A stretch of DNA of 64,000 nt from Channallabes apus (lineage: Eukaryota > Chordata > Actinopteri > Siluriformes > Clariidae), in assembly GCA_030522415.1 (NCBI GenBank), contig CM060118.1:18595151-18659150 (forward strand). Direction: 5' to 3'. The notes below the pieces were generated by a model. That model ran no database searches, was not told the DNA's origin, and worked only from the letters and a program-made list of their open reading frames with translations. This document shows, piece after piece, positions 50,286 to 59,661 of the stretch (positions are counted from its first letter, which is position 1; every line of letters starts with the position of its first letter). Position numbers and translations under genes: made by a program.

Positions 50286-52324
50286 ATGAATAGTTCTTTA
50301 AACTTTGTGAGCTGGAATGTTAAGGGTTTAAACCATCCGGTGAAGAGAAGGAAGGTGCTCTCACACCTTAAACAACTTAACACTGCAATCGCATTTTTAC
50401 AAGAAACTCACATTCGCAGTTCTGATAATTCTCACCTTATGTCACGTTGGGGTGGGCAGCACTACCACTCGACCTTTCAGGCCAAAGCTAGGGGTGTCTC
50501 GATTCTCATTAATCCAAACATCTCTTTTGAGCATCATAATGTTATTACAGATATACAAGGTCGTTATATCATTGTTTCAGGGAAGTTATTTAATACTAAT
50601 GTAGTGTTGGCTAATTTATATGCCCCTAATTATGACGATGTCTCCTTCTTTGAACATTTTTTCTCTCTTCTACCTGATCTGAGCTCATACTCTCTCATAT
50701 TAGGGGGAGACTTTAACTGCTGTTTAGATCCATCACTTGACAGGTCATCTCCCAATCCTATACCTCTGAGTAAATCCGCCACGTTACTTCAGTCCTATTT
50801 CTGCAGCTTTGGTATCTCTGACATACAGTATGGCGCTTCCTTAATCCAAAAAAGAGAGAATACTCCTTTTTCTCACATGTTCACCATACTTTCTCCAGAA
50901 TTGATTATTTCTTTATAGATAATCAACTGATCCCAATGGTTACTTCTTGTGCTTATCAGAGCATTGTGATATCAGATCATGCTCCAGTTGTTATGTCTAT
51001 AAAACTTCCCGATCTCCCTCAAGTTACTAAACATTGGCGCTTTAATTCATCGTTACTGATGGAGGACGATTTTGTAAAATTTATGGAAGACCAGATAGTT
51101 TTTTTCTTCACCACAAATGAAACACCTGAAGTGTCACGTTTAGTTGTTTGGGATGCTCTGAAAGCCTACCTCAGGGGACAGATAATTTCATACACTGCAA
51201 ATATGAAAAGGAAGGCATATAAAGAACGAAAAGATTTGACCAACCAAATTAAAGAAATTGACCAGCAGTATGCTCTATTTAAAAACCCCGATCTCTATAA
51301 AAAACGTGTAGAAGTGCAAACTAAGTTTGAACTTATTTCAACGCATGTAATTGAACGGCAATTATTAAAGAGTAGGAGCCAATTTTACATTCATGGTGAC
51401 AAATCTGTGAAACTTTTAGCTAATCAGTTAAAAGGATTTAGAGCTCAGTAACAAATTACGAAAATTCGGATGGAGGATGGTACCATCACTACCGACCATT
51501 CTAAAATTAATGATGCATTCAGGAATTTTTATTCTCGATTATATACTTCTGAGTTCCCAAAGGACCATAGTTCAGTTGAGGATTTCTTGACTCAACTAAA
51601 TATCCCAACACTGTCCCCTGATTCTAGATTAAGATTAGAAGAGCCCATATCACAAGAGGAAATAAGTTCAGCTATCTCCTCATTGCAATCTGGTAAGTCC
51701 CCGGGTCCTGACGGGTTCCCTGCAGAGTTTTTTAAATCATTCTCCTCATACCTTGCACCACAACTAGCTTTGGTTCTATCTGAATCTTTCAAGCAAGGTA
51801 AGATGCCTGCGTCATTTAATGAGGCTCGCATCACCCTCATAGCAAAGAAGGATAAGGACCCAACAGAGTGCTCTTCATATAGACCAATCTCTCTTCTTAA
51901 TGTGGATGTTAAAATCCTTGCTAAAGTCTTGGCTCGTAGATTAGAGAATGTTCTACCCTCAATTATATCTGAGGACCAGACCGGTTTTGTTAAAAATCGG
52001 TATTCTTACTTTAACATTCGACGCCTTATGGATATCTTGTACACACCATCAGAGGAGACCCCTGGGTGTGTCCTTTCTTTGGATGCTGAAAAGGCTTTTG
52101 ATCGTGTGGAATGGGAGTATTTATTCAGGGCTTTAGAAAAATTAAATTTTGGTCCAAGTTTTATCACTTATTTAATTATAAATAAGTTAAATTATTATAT
52201 TCAAGCCCTACTGCCTCAGTTCTGACAAATGCTCAACAGTCTCAACCATTCAGTCTTCAGCGGGGAACTCGTCAGGGGTGTCCCCTTAGCCCATTGCTCT
52301 TTAACCTCGCCATTGAGCCACTAG
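50286..52324 (+). pseudogene. L1 ORF2, 5' part: endonuclease and start of reverse transcriptase
   Basis: Begins MNSSLNFVSWNVKGLNHPVK, the APE endonuclease start, with FLQETHI (catalytic Glu), NLYAPN and LILGGDFNC (catalytic Asp/Asn). A frameshift near 50880 leads to RIDYFFIDN and ISDHAPVV (SDH motif). An in-frame TAA lies at 51449. The reverse transcriptase follows from 51470 with GKSPGPDGFPAEFFK, ITLIAKKDKDP, YRPISLLNVDVKILAKVLA, EDQTGFVKNRY and LSLDAEKAFDRVEWEYLF (catalytic Asp). A further frameshift near 52200 precedes [20 protein letters not shown], where the LTR element is inserted. Confidence 0.88.
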
Positions 52325-52666
52325 TGTGACGGTTAACCCCTAGAGGGCGCCTAACGCCCGTTTTTGGTTTTGTAGTTTGTGTTTGCTAGTTAACTTCAGT
52401 TCCCAGTATGCACCTCGGTCAGGTGACGTAAGAAGCTCACCTGAACCGAGGGAAGACTAATTATGGTTTGATTTATGTTTCATGATAAATAGCCTGACTG
52501 AATAGCAGTCAGGCGTCTAGCGTCCGTTGCAGTTAATCCTTAGTTTGTGTTTGGATGTTTGTTTACCTTTGTTTATGTTAATAAAGGACTTTATTCAACC
52601 GTCAGCTCGCATCCTCCGCGTTCATGCCACGCACACACTCCAAACGCAGACATCAGAGACGTGACA
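52325..52666 (+). repeat. Left LTR (342 bp)
   Basis: Starts TGTGACGGTTAACCCCTAGA and ends CAGAGACGTGACA. Contains an imperfect hairpin (52413-52451) whose loop holds TGACGTAA (CRE-like), an 8-bp stem-loop at 52492-52514 (GCCTGACT/AGTCAGGC), and AATAAA at 52580-52585. An ATG at 52624 in the last part opens the element's long frame. Confidence 0.92.
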
Positions 52667-54873
52667 GAAAGCTAGACCGTTCAAGTGGCATGGCGGAGGA
52701 CTTCCCCCTGGATTATTTTTGGGGGGGCGCGGATACCATCTCGCCCGAGCTGGCGGACTGGCTGGAAGACAGCGAGGAAGAGGGGTTTGGTAGCTGGGAG
52801 TACTGCTGGCTGGAAGACGGCAAGATCGATCTGTTCCAGAGCTGGAGGTACAACCAGCTAGCCAAACAGGAGCAGGAGCACGACCGGGAGAGCAGCGAGG
52901 AGAGAGAAAGAGAGACACCACGGAGCTGGGAGAGCTGCAGGCTCGCCATTCGGCGAACGCCATTCAAAGGCGATGCAGCGCGGGGTCACGTGATTCCCCG
53001 CACCGGCCGGAAGAGAAGGGCGAGGAAGCCCAAGTACGGCGGTGACGCGGGGGAGAGAGAACCCCAGGCAGAGCAGCAGCAAAAGGAGCTCAGGTGGTGG
53101 ATTCCAGAGCCGGAGCAAGTGCGAGAAATACGGGAGCAGGTGGAGGAGATGCAGCGCATGATCCTCCACTTCCGGGACCACCGCGAAGCAGGCTCGGAGC
53201 TTTTTCCTCCTTCGCCAACGCTGCAGGAGAGCGCCGTGCACGCTCCAACGCTGCAGGAGAGCGCCGTGCACGCTCCCACGCTGCAGGAGAGCGCCGTGCA
53301 CGCTCCAACGCTGCAGGAGAGCGCCGTGCACGCTCCAACGCTGCAGGAGAGCGCCGTGCACGCTCCAACGTTGCAGTTGAGCATCGTGCACGCTCCACCG
53401 TGGCAGTCGAGCGCTGTGCACGCTCCACCGTTGCAGTCAAGCGCCGTGCACGCTCCAACGCTGTCGAGCCCTGCACAAGCTCCAACGACCAAGACACCTG
53501 TTCTACCGCCGCCTCCCGGCTTCGAGGATAGCGAGCTAGCACGCCAGCAGCCGCTGTCCCATGCACCTGTTCTGCCGCCGCCTCCCGGCTTCGAGGATAG
53601 CGAGCTAGCACGCCAGCAGCCGCTGTCCCATGCACCTGTTCTGCCGCCGCCTCCCGGCTTCGAGGATAGCGAGCTAGCACGCCAGCAGCCGCTGTCCCAT
53701 GCACCTGTTCTGCCGCCACCTCCCGGCTTCGAGGATAGCGAGCTAGCACGCCAGCAGCCGCTGTCCCATGCACCTGTTCTGCCGCCGCCTCCCGGCTTCG
53801 AGGATAGCGAGCTAGCACGCCAGCAGCCGCTATCCCACGCACTCGTTCTGCCGCCGCCTCCCGGCTTTGAGGACGACGTTGAGCCGTCGTCGAGCGCACT
53901 GCACGCTCCAACGCCGCTGTCGAGCGCACTGCACGCTCCAACGCCGCTGTCGAGCGCACTGCACGCTCCAACGCCGCTGTCGAGCGCACTGCACGCTCCA
54001 ACGCCGCTGTCGAGCGCCGAGTACGCTCCAACGCCGCTGTCGAGCGCCGAGTACGCTCCAACGCCGCTGACGAGCGCCGAGTACGCTCCAACGCCGCTGA
54101 CGAGCGCCGAGTACGCTCCAACGTCGCTGTCGAGCGCCGAGTACGCTCCAACGCCGCTGTCGAGCGCACTGCACGCTCCAACGCCGCTGTCGAGCGCCGA
54201 GTATGCTCCAACGCCGCTGTCGAGCGCCGAGTACGCTCCAACGCCGCTGTCGAGCGCACTGCACGCTCCAACGCCGCTGTCAAGCGCACTGCACGCTCCA
54301 ACGCCGCTGTCGAGCGCCGAGAGCGCTCCAACGCCTCCGTCGAGCGCAGTGAGCGCTCCAACGCCTCCGTCGAGCGCAGTGAGCGCTCCAACGCCGCCGT
54401 CGAGCGCAGTGAGCGCTCCAACGCCGCCGTCGAGCGCAGTGAGCGCTCCAACGCCGCCGTCGAGCGCAGTGAGCGCTCCAACGCCGCCGTCGAGCGCAGT
54501 GAGCGCTCCAACGCCGCCGTCGAGCGCAGTGAGCGCTCCAACGCCGCCGTCGAGCGCAGTGAGCGCTCCAACGCCGCCGTCGAGCGCAGTGAGCGCTCCA
54601 GCTCTGCCGCCGTCGAGCGCAGTGAGCGCTCCAGCTCTGCCGCCGTCGAGCGCAGTGAGCGCTCCAGCTCTGCCGCCGCCGAGCACGTCTCCAGCTCTGC
54701 CGCCGCCGAGCACGTCTCCAGCCCGGCAGCCGCAGAGCACGTCTCCGGGACCGTCACCTAGCCTCCTGGTCAGGAGGCCGAAGGTAGTACTGTGGGGTGG
54801 GTGCCCGGGGCCTCCGGCGATGCTCCGGAGGAGCATTTCTTTGGGGGGGAGTACTGTGACGGTTAACCCCTAG
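52624..54873 (+). CDS. Proline-rich tandem-repeat protein of the LTR element (unknown function)
   Basis: I do not recognise this protein. The frame is 749 codons from an ATG inside the left LTR; an internal ATG at 52690 (MAEDFPLDYFWGG) gives 727. The stop lies just inside the right LTR. Residues 23 to about 190 are acidic and then strongly charged, with tryptophans (DWLEDSEEEGFGSWEYCWLE), a basic patch (RTGRKRRARKPK, a possible nuclear or nucleic-acid-binding signal) and a short predicted coil (PEPEQVREIREQVEEMQRMI). From about residue 198 it is tandem repeats: PTLQESAVHA; a 23-residue unit with LPPPPGFEDSELARQQPLSH; PTPLSSALHA/PTPLSSAEYA; PTPPSSAVSA; PALPPSSAVSA; PALPPPSTS. The last 40 residues are non-repetitive. 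It occupies the place of gag and could be a degenerate gag or a captured host sequence; both are speculation. Confidence 0.6.
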   Translation: MPRTHSKRRHQRRDRKLDRSSGMAEDFPLDYFWGGADTISPELADWLEDSEEEGFGSWEYCWLEDGKIDLFQSWRYNQLAKQEQEHDRESSEERERETPRSWESCRLAIRRTPFKGDAARGHVIPRTGRKRRARKPKYGGDAGEREPQAEQQQKELRWWIPEPEQVREIREQVEEMQRMILHFRDHREAGSELFPPSPTLQESAVHAPTLQESAVHAPTLQESAVHAPTLQESAVHAPTLQESAVHAPTLQLSIVHAPPWQSSAVHAPPLQSSAVHAPTLSSPAQAPTTKTPVLPPPPGFEDSELARQQPLSHAPVLPPPPGFEDSELARQQPLSHAPVLPPPPGFEDSELARQQPLSHAPVLPPPPGFEDSELARQQPLSHAPVLPPPPGFEDSELARQQPLSHALVLPPPPGFEDDVEPSSSALHAPTPLSSALHAPTPLSSALHAPTPLSSALHAPTPLSSAEYAPTPLSSAEYAPTPLTSAEYAPTPLTSAEYAPTSLSSAEYAPTPLSSALHAPTPLSSAEYAPTPLSSAEYAPTPLSSALHAPTPLSSALHAPTPLSSAESAPTPPSSAVSAPTPPSSAVSAPTPPSSAVSAPTPPSSAVSAPTPPSSAVSAPTPPSSAVSAPTPPSSAVSAPTPPSSAVSAPTPPSSAVSAPALPPSSAVSAPALPPSSAVSAPALPPPSTSPALPPPSTSPARQPQSTSPGPSPSLLVRRPKVVLWGGCPGPPAMLRRSISLGGSTVTVNP
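53215..53490 (+). repeat. Tandem array A, 30-bp unit
   Basis: Five near-identical units CAACGCTGCAGGAGAGCGCC... (PTLQESAVHA), then three or four diverged units (PPWQSSAVHA, PPLQSSAVHA). Confidence 0.9.
53494..53880 (+). repeat. Tandem array B, 69-bp unit
   Basis: Six units encoding (A)PVLPPPPGFEDSELARQQPLSH; successive units start 69 bases apart (53563, 53632, and so on). The last is truncated after GFED. Confidence 0.92.
53881..54750 (+). repeat. Tandem arrays C-F, 30-, 33- and 27-bp units
   Basis: About fifteen 30-bp units of the CCAACGCCGCTGTCGAGCGC type in two interleaved flavours (LSSALHA and LSSAEYA), then about ten PTPPSSAVSA units, then 33-bp PALPPSSAVSA units and 27-bp PALPPPSTS units. 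Neighbouring units are often identical, which suggests recent unequal exchange or replication slippage. Confidence 0.9.
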
Positions 54874-55196
54874 AGGGCGCCTAACGCCCGTTTTTGGTTT
54901 TGTAGTTTGTGTTTGCTAGTTAACTTCAGTTCCCAGTATGCACCTCGGTCAGGTGACGTAAGAAGCTCACCTGAACCGAGGGAAGACTAATTATGGTTTG
55001 ATTTATGTTTCATGATAAATAGCCTGACTGAATAGCAGTCAGGCGTCTAGCTTCCGTTGCAGTTAATCCTTAGTTTGTGTTTGGATGTTTGTTTACCTTT
55101 GTTTATGTTAATAAAGGACTTTATTCAACCGTCAGCTCGCATCCTCCGCGTTCATGCCACGCACACACTCCAAACGCAGACATCAGAGACGTGACA
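54855..55196 (+). repeat. Right LTR (342 bp)
   Basis: Matches the left LTR throughout; the one difference I see is CTAGCTTCCG here against CTAGCGTCCG on the left. AATAAA is at 55110-55115. Confidence 0.92.
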
Positions 55197-56928
55197 ACTA
55201 GCAATTGCATTCCGAAGCTGTAGAAATATATCTGGGATTTGGAGGCAGGGAGAAGAACATAAAGTTTCCCTTTATGCAGATGATCTTCTACTTTTTTTAT
55301 CGAATCCAGTCTCCTCTCTGCCACCTATGCTGTCATTGCTCAGGGAATTTAGCTATTTTTCAGGATATAAATTAAATTTGCACAAAAGTGAACTTTTTCT
55401 GCTAGATAATACAGCAGTAACAACTGGTATGCACAATTTTCCATTCAACATAGTGAAAAATCAGTTTACCTATCTTGGTATTACAATCACAAGGAAACAT
55501 AAACACCTCTTTAAAGAAAATTTTATTAGGTTGTTGAACCAAACAAGAAAGGACTTGGGACGATGGTCACCACTGTCCATGTCCCTGGTGGGCCGCATTA
55601 ATGCAATTAAAATGAGTATTCTCCCTAAATTTTTATATCTCTTTCAGTCTGTACCTGTTTTTATTCCCAAATCTTACTTTGGCGCGTTAGACTCAATTAT
55701 ATCTTCTTACCTTTGGAAAGGTAAACATCCACGATTGAATAAGTCCCTACTTCAAAGATCTAAAAGAGACGGTGGCATGGCTCTACCTAATTTTCGTTTC
55801 TACTACTGGGCAGCAAACATTCGATCTGTCATCTTTTGGTCATATTTTCATAACCAACCTAATCGGCCTGCCTGGGTGGAAATGGAGATGAAGTCTATCA
55901 AAAATCTCTCTGTCTCTGCACTCCTTGGATCTGCTCTCCCCATCCCCTCAATTAAATTAATCAATAACTCAGTAGTGGTGCATACCTTGAGAGTATGGGC
56001 TCAGTTCAGAAAGCACAGCGGTCTTCTGGGTTTTTCTCTGTCCCGTCCTATCGTCTCTAACCATCTCTTCCAGCCTTCTTTACATGACTCAGTGTTTCAG
56101 GAATGGTACAATAAGGGCATCAAGCTTTGCAAAGACCTGTTCGTTGACCATAAGTTTGCATCATTTGAACAGCTTTCCGAAAGGTTTAACTTACCCAATT
56201 CTCATTTTTTCAGATATCTGCAAGTAAGACACTTCATTCGCTCTTTAATACCAAATTTCCCTGAGGCTCCTGCTGCAAACATTCTAGACAATCTCCTCTG
56301 TTTGTCCCCGCTGCGTAAAGGCCTAATATCCACTATTTATGGTGGATTGATGGCTTCGAGTCACACCCCTCTGTGCAAAATTAAAACTGCTTGGGATAAC
56401 GATTTAAATTTGTCACTGTCAGATGATACTTGGAATTCAATTCTTAAACTTATCAACTCTACCTCCTTATGTGCCCACCACTCTTTATTACAGTTTAAGG
56501 TTGTACACAGGGCTCATTTCTCCAAACTTAAACTCTCCCGTTTCTACCCAGACATTGATCCTTGCTGTAATAAATGTAAAAGTGGAGAGGCGTCTCTTAT
56601 CCATATGTACTGGACATGCCCGAATTTGGAAAAATTCTGGAGGGATGTTTTTAAGACCCTGTCCTTCATATTGAATTGCAATCTTGAACCAGACCCTCTG
56701 ATTGCTCTTTTTGGTGTCACTGGAGAAGAGGGTAAGAGTCTACGTCCAGCCAAAAAGAGACTGTTATCTTTTGCAACACTCCTGGCCAGGCGTTCTCTTT
56801 TATTCAAGTGGAAGGATGCCACGTCACCCACTCACGCCCAGTGGCTCAGGGATATCATGTCCTGTCTGTCCCTGGAGAAGATTCACTACTCAATTCATTA
56901 CTCAGACTTTAAATTTCAACATTTATAG
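55197..56928 (+). pseudogene. L1 ORF2, 3' part: reverse transcriptase palm to C-terminus
   Basis: Continues the interrupted frame (ACTAGCAATTGC...) and reaches VSLYADDLLLFLS, the YADD catalytic motif, at about 55268-55306. It then runs open for over 550 codons through GYKLNLHKSELF, YLGITITRKH, a long C-terminal region and a Cys/His knuckle (CCNKCKSGEASLIHMYWTC) to the stop at 56928. This part is undamaged; the gene is dead because of upstream lesions and the LTR insertion. Confidence 0.88.
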
Positions 56929-57230
56929 TTTGATTCCTGTCTTATTTAATTACTTGTTTGTTTGCTTTCTTTCCCCTTTTTATTCCTCTTTATTTATTTT
57001 TTTTTGCACGTAGAACCAAAAAACTTCCAGCTCCATATTCTTTTTTCTTTTTTGGTTTCTCTCAATGCCTGGCGTTTAGCCTTTCATATGCTTGTAAAAC
57101 TGGCTTGGAGTCGGGGAGGGACGGGGTGGGTGCTATAGGGTTTATAAGGGGATTATAAAACCTGCATTAAAATATTACATGTTTACCCTGTTTTATCCCT
57201 GTTAAAATCAATAAAAATATTGTTGAAAGA
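56929..57230 (+). other. L1 3' UTR
   Basis: T-rich non-coding end of the LINE, closing with CAATAAAAATATTGTTGAAAGA directly before the right target duplication. A short G-rich patch (GGGGAGGGACGGGGTGGG) is at 57112-57129. Confidence 0.75.
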
Positions 57231-57375
57231 AAGAATGCCCCAATACACCAAGAACACCAAAGACACCAAGTGATGCAGGCTCTCCAAGTGATTTACATTA
57301 TGATTACCAGTAAGAAAAAAAAAATCTAAGGATAGCATTAAGTAAGCATTTGCTTACTTAATCATTAAGTAATTA

Positions 57376-58995
57376 CAGTGGTGTGAAAAACTATTTGCCC
57401 CCTTCCTGATTTCTTATTCTTTTGCATGTTTGTCACACTTAAATGTTTCTGCACATCAAAAACCGTTAACTATTAGTCAAAGATAACATAATTGAACACA
57501 AAATGCAGTTTTTAAATGAAGGTTTACGTTATTAAGGGAGAAGAAAAACTCCAAATCTACATGGCCCTGTGTGAAAAAGTGATTGCCCCCCTTGTTAAAA
57601 AATAACTTAACTGTGGTTTATCACACCTGAGTTAAATTTCTGTAGTCACCCCCAGGCCTGATTACTGCCACACCTGTTTCAATCAAGAAATCACTTAAAT
57701 AGGAGCTACCTGACACAGAGAAGTAGACCAAAAGCACCTCAAAAGCTAGACATCATGCCAAGATCCAAAGAAATTCAGGAACAAATGAGAACAAAAGTAA
57801 TTGAGATCTATCAGTCTGGTAAAGGTTATAAAGCCATTTCTAAAGCTTTGGGACTCCAGCGAACCACAGTGAGAGCCATTATCCACAAATGGCAAAAACA
57901 TGGAACAGTGGTGAACCTTCCCAGGAGTGGCCGGCCGACCAAAATTACCCCAAGAGCGCAGAGACGACTCATCCGAGAGGCCACAAAAGACCCCAGGACA
58001 ACATCTAAAGAACTGCAGGCCTCACTTGCCTCAATTAAGGTCAGTGTTCACGACTCCACCATAAGAAAGAGACTGGGCAAAAACGGCCTGCATGGCAGAT
58101 TTCCAAGGCGCAAACCACTTTTAAGCAAAAAGAACATTAAGGCTCGTCTCAATTTTGCTAAAAAACATCTCAATGATTGCCAAGACTTTTGGGAAAATAC
58201 CTTGTGGACCGACAAGACAAAAGTTGAACTTTTTGGAAGGTGCGTGTCCCGTTAAATCTGACGTAAAAGTAACACAGCATTTCAGAAAAAGAACATCATA
58301 CCAACAGTAAAATATGGTGGTGGTAGTGTGATGGTCTGGGGTTGTTTTGCTGCTTCAGGACCTGGAAGGCTTGCTGTGATAGATGGAACCATGAATTCTA
58401 CTGTCTACCAAAAAATCCTGAAGGAGAATGTCCGGCCATCTGTTCGTCAACTCAAGCTGAAGCGATCTTGGGTGCTGCAGCAGGACAATGACCCAAAACA
58501 CACCAGCAAATCCACCTCTGAATGGCTGAAGAAAAACAAAATGAAGACTTTGGAGTGGCCTAGTCAAAGTCCTGACCTGAATCCTATTGAGATGTTGTGG
58601 CATGACCTTAAAAAGGCGGTTCATGCTAGAAAACCCTCAAATAAAGCTGAATTACAACAATTCTGCAAAGATGAGTGGGCCAAAATTCCTCCAGAGCGCT
58701 GTAAAAGACTCGTTGCAAGTTATCGCAAACGCTTGATTGCAGTTATTGCTGCTAAGGGTGGCCCAACCAGTTATTAGGTTAAGGGGGCAATTACTTTTTC
58801 ACACAGGGCCATGTAGGTTTGGATTTTTTTTCTCCCTAAATAATAAAACCCCTCATTTAAAAACTGCATTTTGTGTTTACTTGTGTTATCTTTGACTAAT
58901 AGTTAAATGTGTTTGATGATCAGAAACATTTTGTGTGACAAACATGCAAAAGAATAAGAAATCAGGAGGGGGGCAAATAGTTTTTCACACCACTG
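57376..58995 (+). mobile_element. Tc1-like transposon, copy 1 (1620 bp)
   Basis: TA-flanked (57374-57375 and 58996-58997), with long inverted repeats of about 200 bp starting CAGTGGTGTGAAAAACTATT. Each end carries a second, inner copy of the motif (GTGTGAAAAAGTGATTGCCC on the left), the IR/DR arrangement of Sleeping Beauty-like elements. Nearly identical to the copy at 60034. Confidence 0.95.
57755..58777 (+). pseudogene. Tc1 transposase, copy 1, two nonsense codons
   Basis: A 340-codon frame broken only by TAA (58253-58255) and TGA (58259-58261). The N-terminal paired-like DNA-binding region runs to about residue 110, with GRPTKITPRAQR as the linker or AT-hook. The catalytic triad is visible: Asp153 (LWTD), Asp244 (QQDNDPKHT), Glu279 (SPDLNPIE), DD34E spacing. 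Residue 154, Glu in copy 2, is Lys here. Confidence 0.92.
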
Positions 58996-59029
58996 TATCT
59001 GCCCACTTATAAAATTCTCATGATTTCAG

Positions 59030-59230
59030 TTTGCCTCCAACAAGAGCCTATCTCAAAAAATAAGGCACATTCGCTGTGCGCTCAAAAAAAAAAAGTCACA
59101 GCCTCAGCCTGGCAGCTCCAACAAAATCCACCTACCAAGAAAGATGTTTCAGGCCGCTTGACTTTGCGAATCAACAGCCAGAGGTCGTTTCCGCAGAGGA
59201 TGTGGCGAGACATGTTGAACTGGGGAAAGA
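59030..59230 (+). other. Possible orphan exon
   Basis: Bounded by TGATTTCAG before 59030 and a GTGAGT donor after 59230, it contains an open frame with RLTLRINSQRSFPQRMWRDM. The frame does not join cleanly with the CIDE-N exon upstream (phase mismatch), and an 11-A run at about 59084-59094 could mark a frameshift. It may be a decayed exon of that gene or chance. Confidence 0.25.
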
Positions 59231-59330
59231 GTGAGTGGACAGAGCCCCTTCCATATAAAGGCACTGCTGAAAAGCACTAGGCAGGATAGAGTGGAGATGC
59301 TGGTCAAAAGTTCAGAGGGGGGCATCTCAG

Positions 59331-59520
59331 GGGTAGCTCAGTGGTTAAGGCATTGGACTACGGTTCGGAAAATCCCAGGTTCAAACCCCACAACCACCAA
59401 GTTGCCACTTTTGGGTCCTTGAGCAAGGCCCTTAACCCTCAACTGCTCAGATGTATAATGAGATACAAATGTAAGTCGCTCTGAATAAGAGCTTCTGCCA
59501 AATGCCTAAATGTAATGTAA
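59331..59520 (+). mobile_element. tRNA-derived SINE, sense
   Basis: The tRNA-like head GGGTAGCTCAGTGGTTAAGG (A box TAGCTCAGTGG) is followed by the B box GGTTCAAACCCC. The body has TTGAGCAAGGCCCTTAACCC and the tail TCTGCCAAATGCCTAAATG. A possible short duplication ATCTCAG is at 59324-59330 and 59521-59527. Not a functional tRNA gene: the cloverleaf is not maintained. Confidence 0.75.
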
Positions 59521-59661
59521 ATCTCAGCCATCACAAAAAAGTCCCCTTGTCTGACAGATGGTCGATATGTGAGTATTTATGTAAATTGATATGCAGTATT
59601 TAGGCTTAAATGATTAGTTATTAAGAATTGTGTATTATTTATATATATGTTTTACATATAG

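Larger units (their letters stand above)
52325..55196 (+). mobile_element. Non-autonomous LTR element carrying one repetitive ORF
   Basis: Two direct 342-bp terminal repeats (TG...CA ends) flank a 2188-bp interior. The element sits between ACTAG copies at 52320-52324 and 55197-55201, a 5-bp target duplication. Removing it restores a continuous ...IEPLAIAFRS reverse transcriptase reading. A purine run (GGGGGGGA, 54843-54850) precedes the right LTR by four bases, as a polypurine tract should. I find no protease, reverse transcriptase or integrase and no convincing tRNA primer-binding site beside the left LTR. LTR ends resemble Ty3/Gypsy elements of fish, but the superfamily is inferred only from the 5-bp duplication and termini. 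Confidence 0.9.
48674..57230 (+). mobile_element. L1-clade LINE, near full length, with nested LTR element
   Basis: Flanked by the 12-bp duplication AAGAATGCCCCA at 48662-48673 and 57231-57242. Subtracting the nested LTR element and its duplication leaves about 5.7 kb, a full-length size, with an ORF1, an ORF2 (endonuclease, reverse transcriptase, C-terminal Cys/His knuckle) and a 3' UTR ending in AATAAAAATATTGTTGAAAGA. No long poly-A tail remains. ORF1 and ORF2 both have lesions. Confidence 0.9.
48223..57313 (+). pseudogene. CIDE-N domain gene, coding exon split by a LINE
   Basis: CIDE-N domains mediate homotypic contacts among CIDE and DFF apoptosis and lipid-droplet proteins. The first coding exon, 48217-48307 (ATG at 48223), encodes MPICKVWNTTHTLKKAIAAS and ...LNDLKEKG, then donor GTGAGT. 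The second exon starts at 48416 after TTGATTTTAG and encodes LTVVLEEDGTVIDEDEILL and GSTLLLLLD, the acidic face of a CIDE-N fold. It continues to 48673, is interrupted by an 8.6 kb insertion, and resumes in the same frame at 57243 (proline/threonine-rich, ending SPSDLHYDYQ). It then meets either a TAA (57311-57313) or a GTAAGA donor at 57310. Without the insertion the frame is open. As it stands the gene is interrupted. Exact family member unknown; DFFA- or CIDE-like only at the domain level. Confidence 0.55.

Noticed and set aside
52986..54836. Long antisense frames (616 and 555 codons) opposite the LTR element ORF
   Set aside because: They arise because the GC-rich tandem repeat units lack stop triplets on both strands. 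They have no non-repetitive domain of their own, while the + strand frame runs from LTR to LTR.
59331..59400. tRNA gene
   Set aside because: A and B boxes are present, but the cloverleaf pairs are not kept and a SINE body and tail follow.
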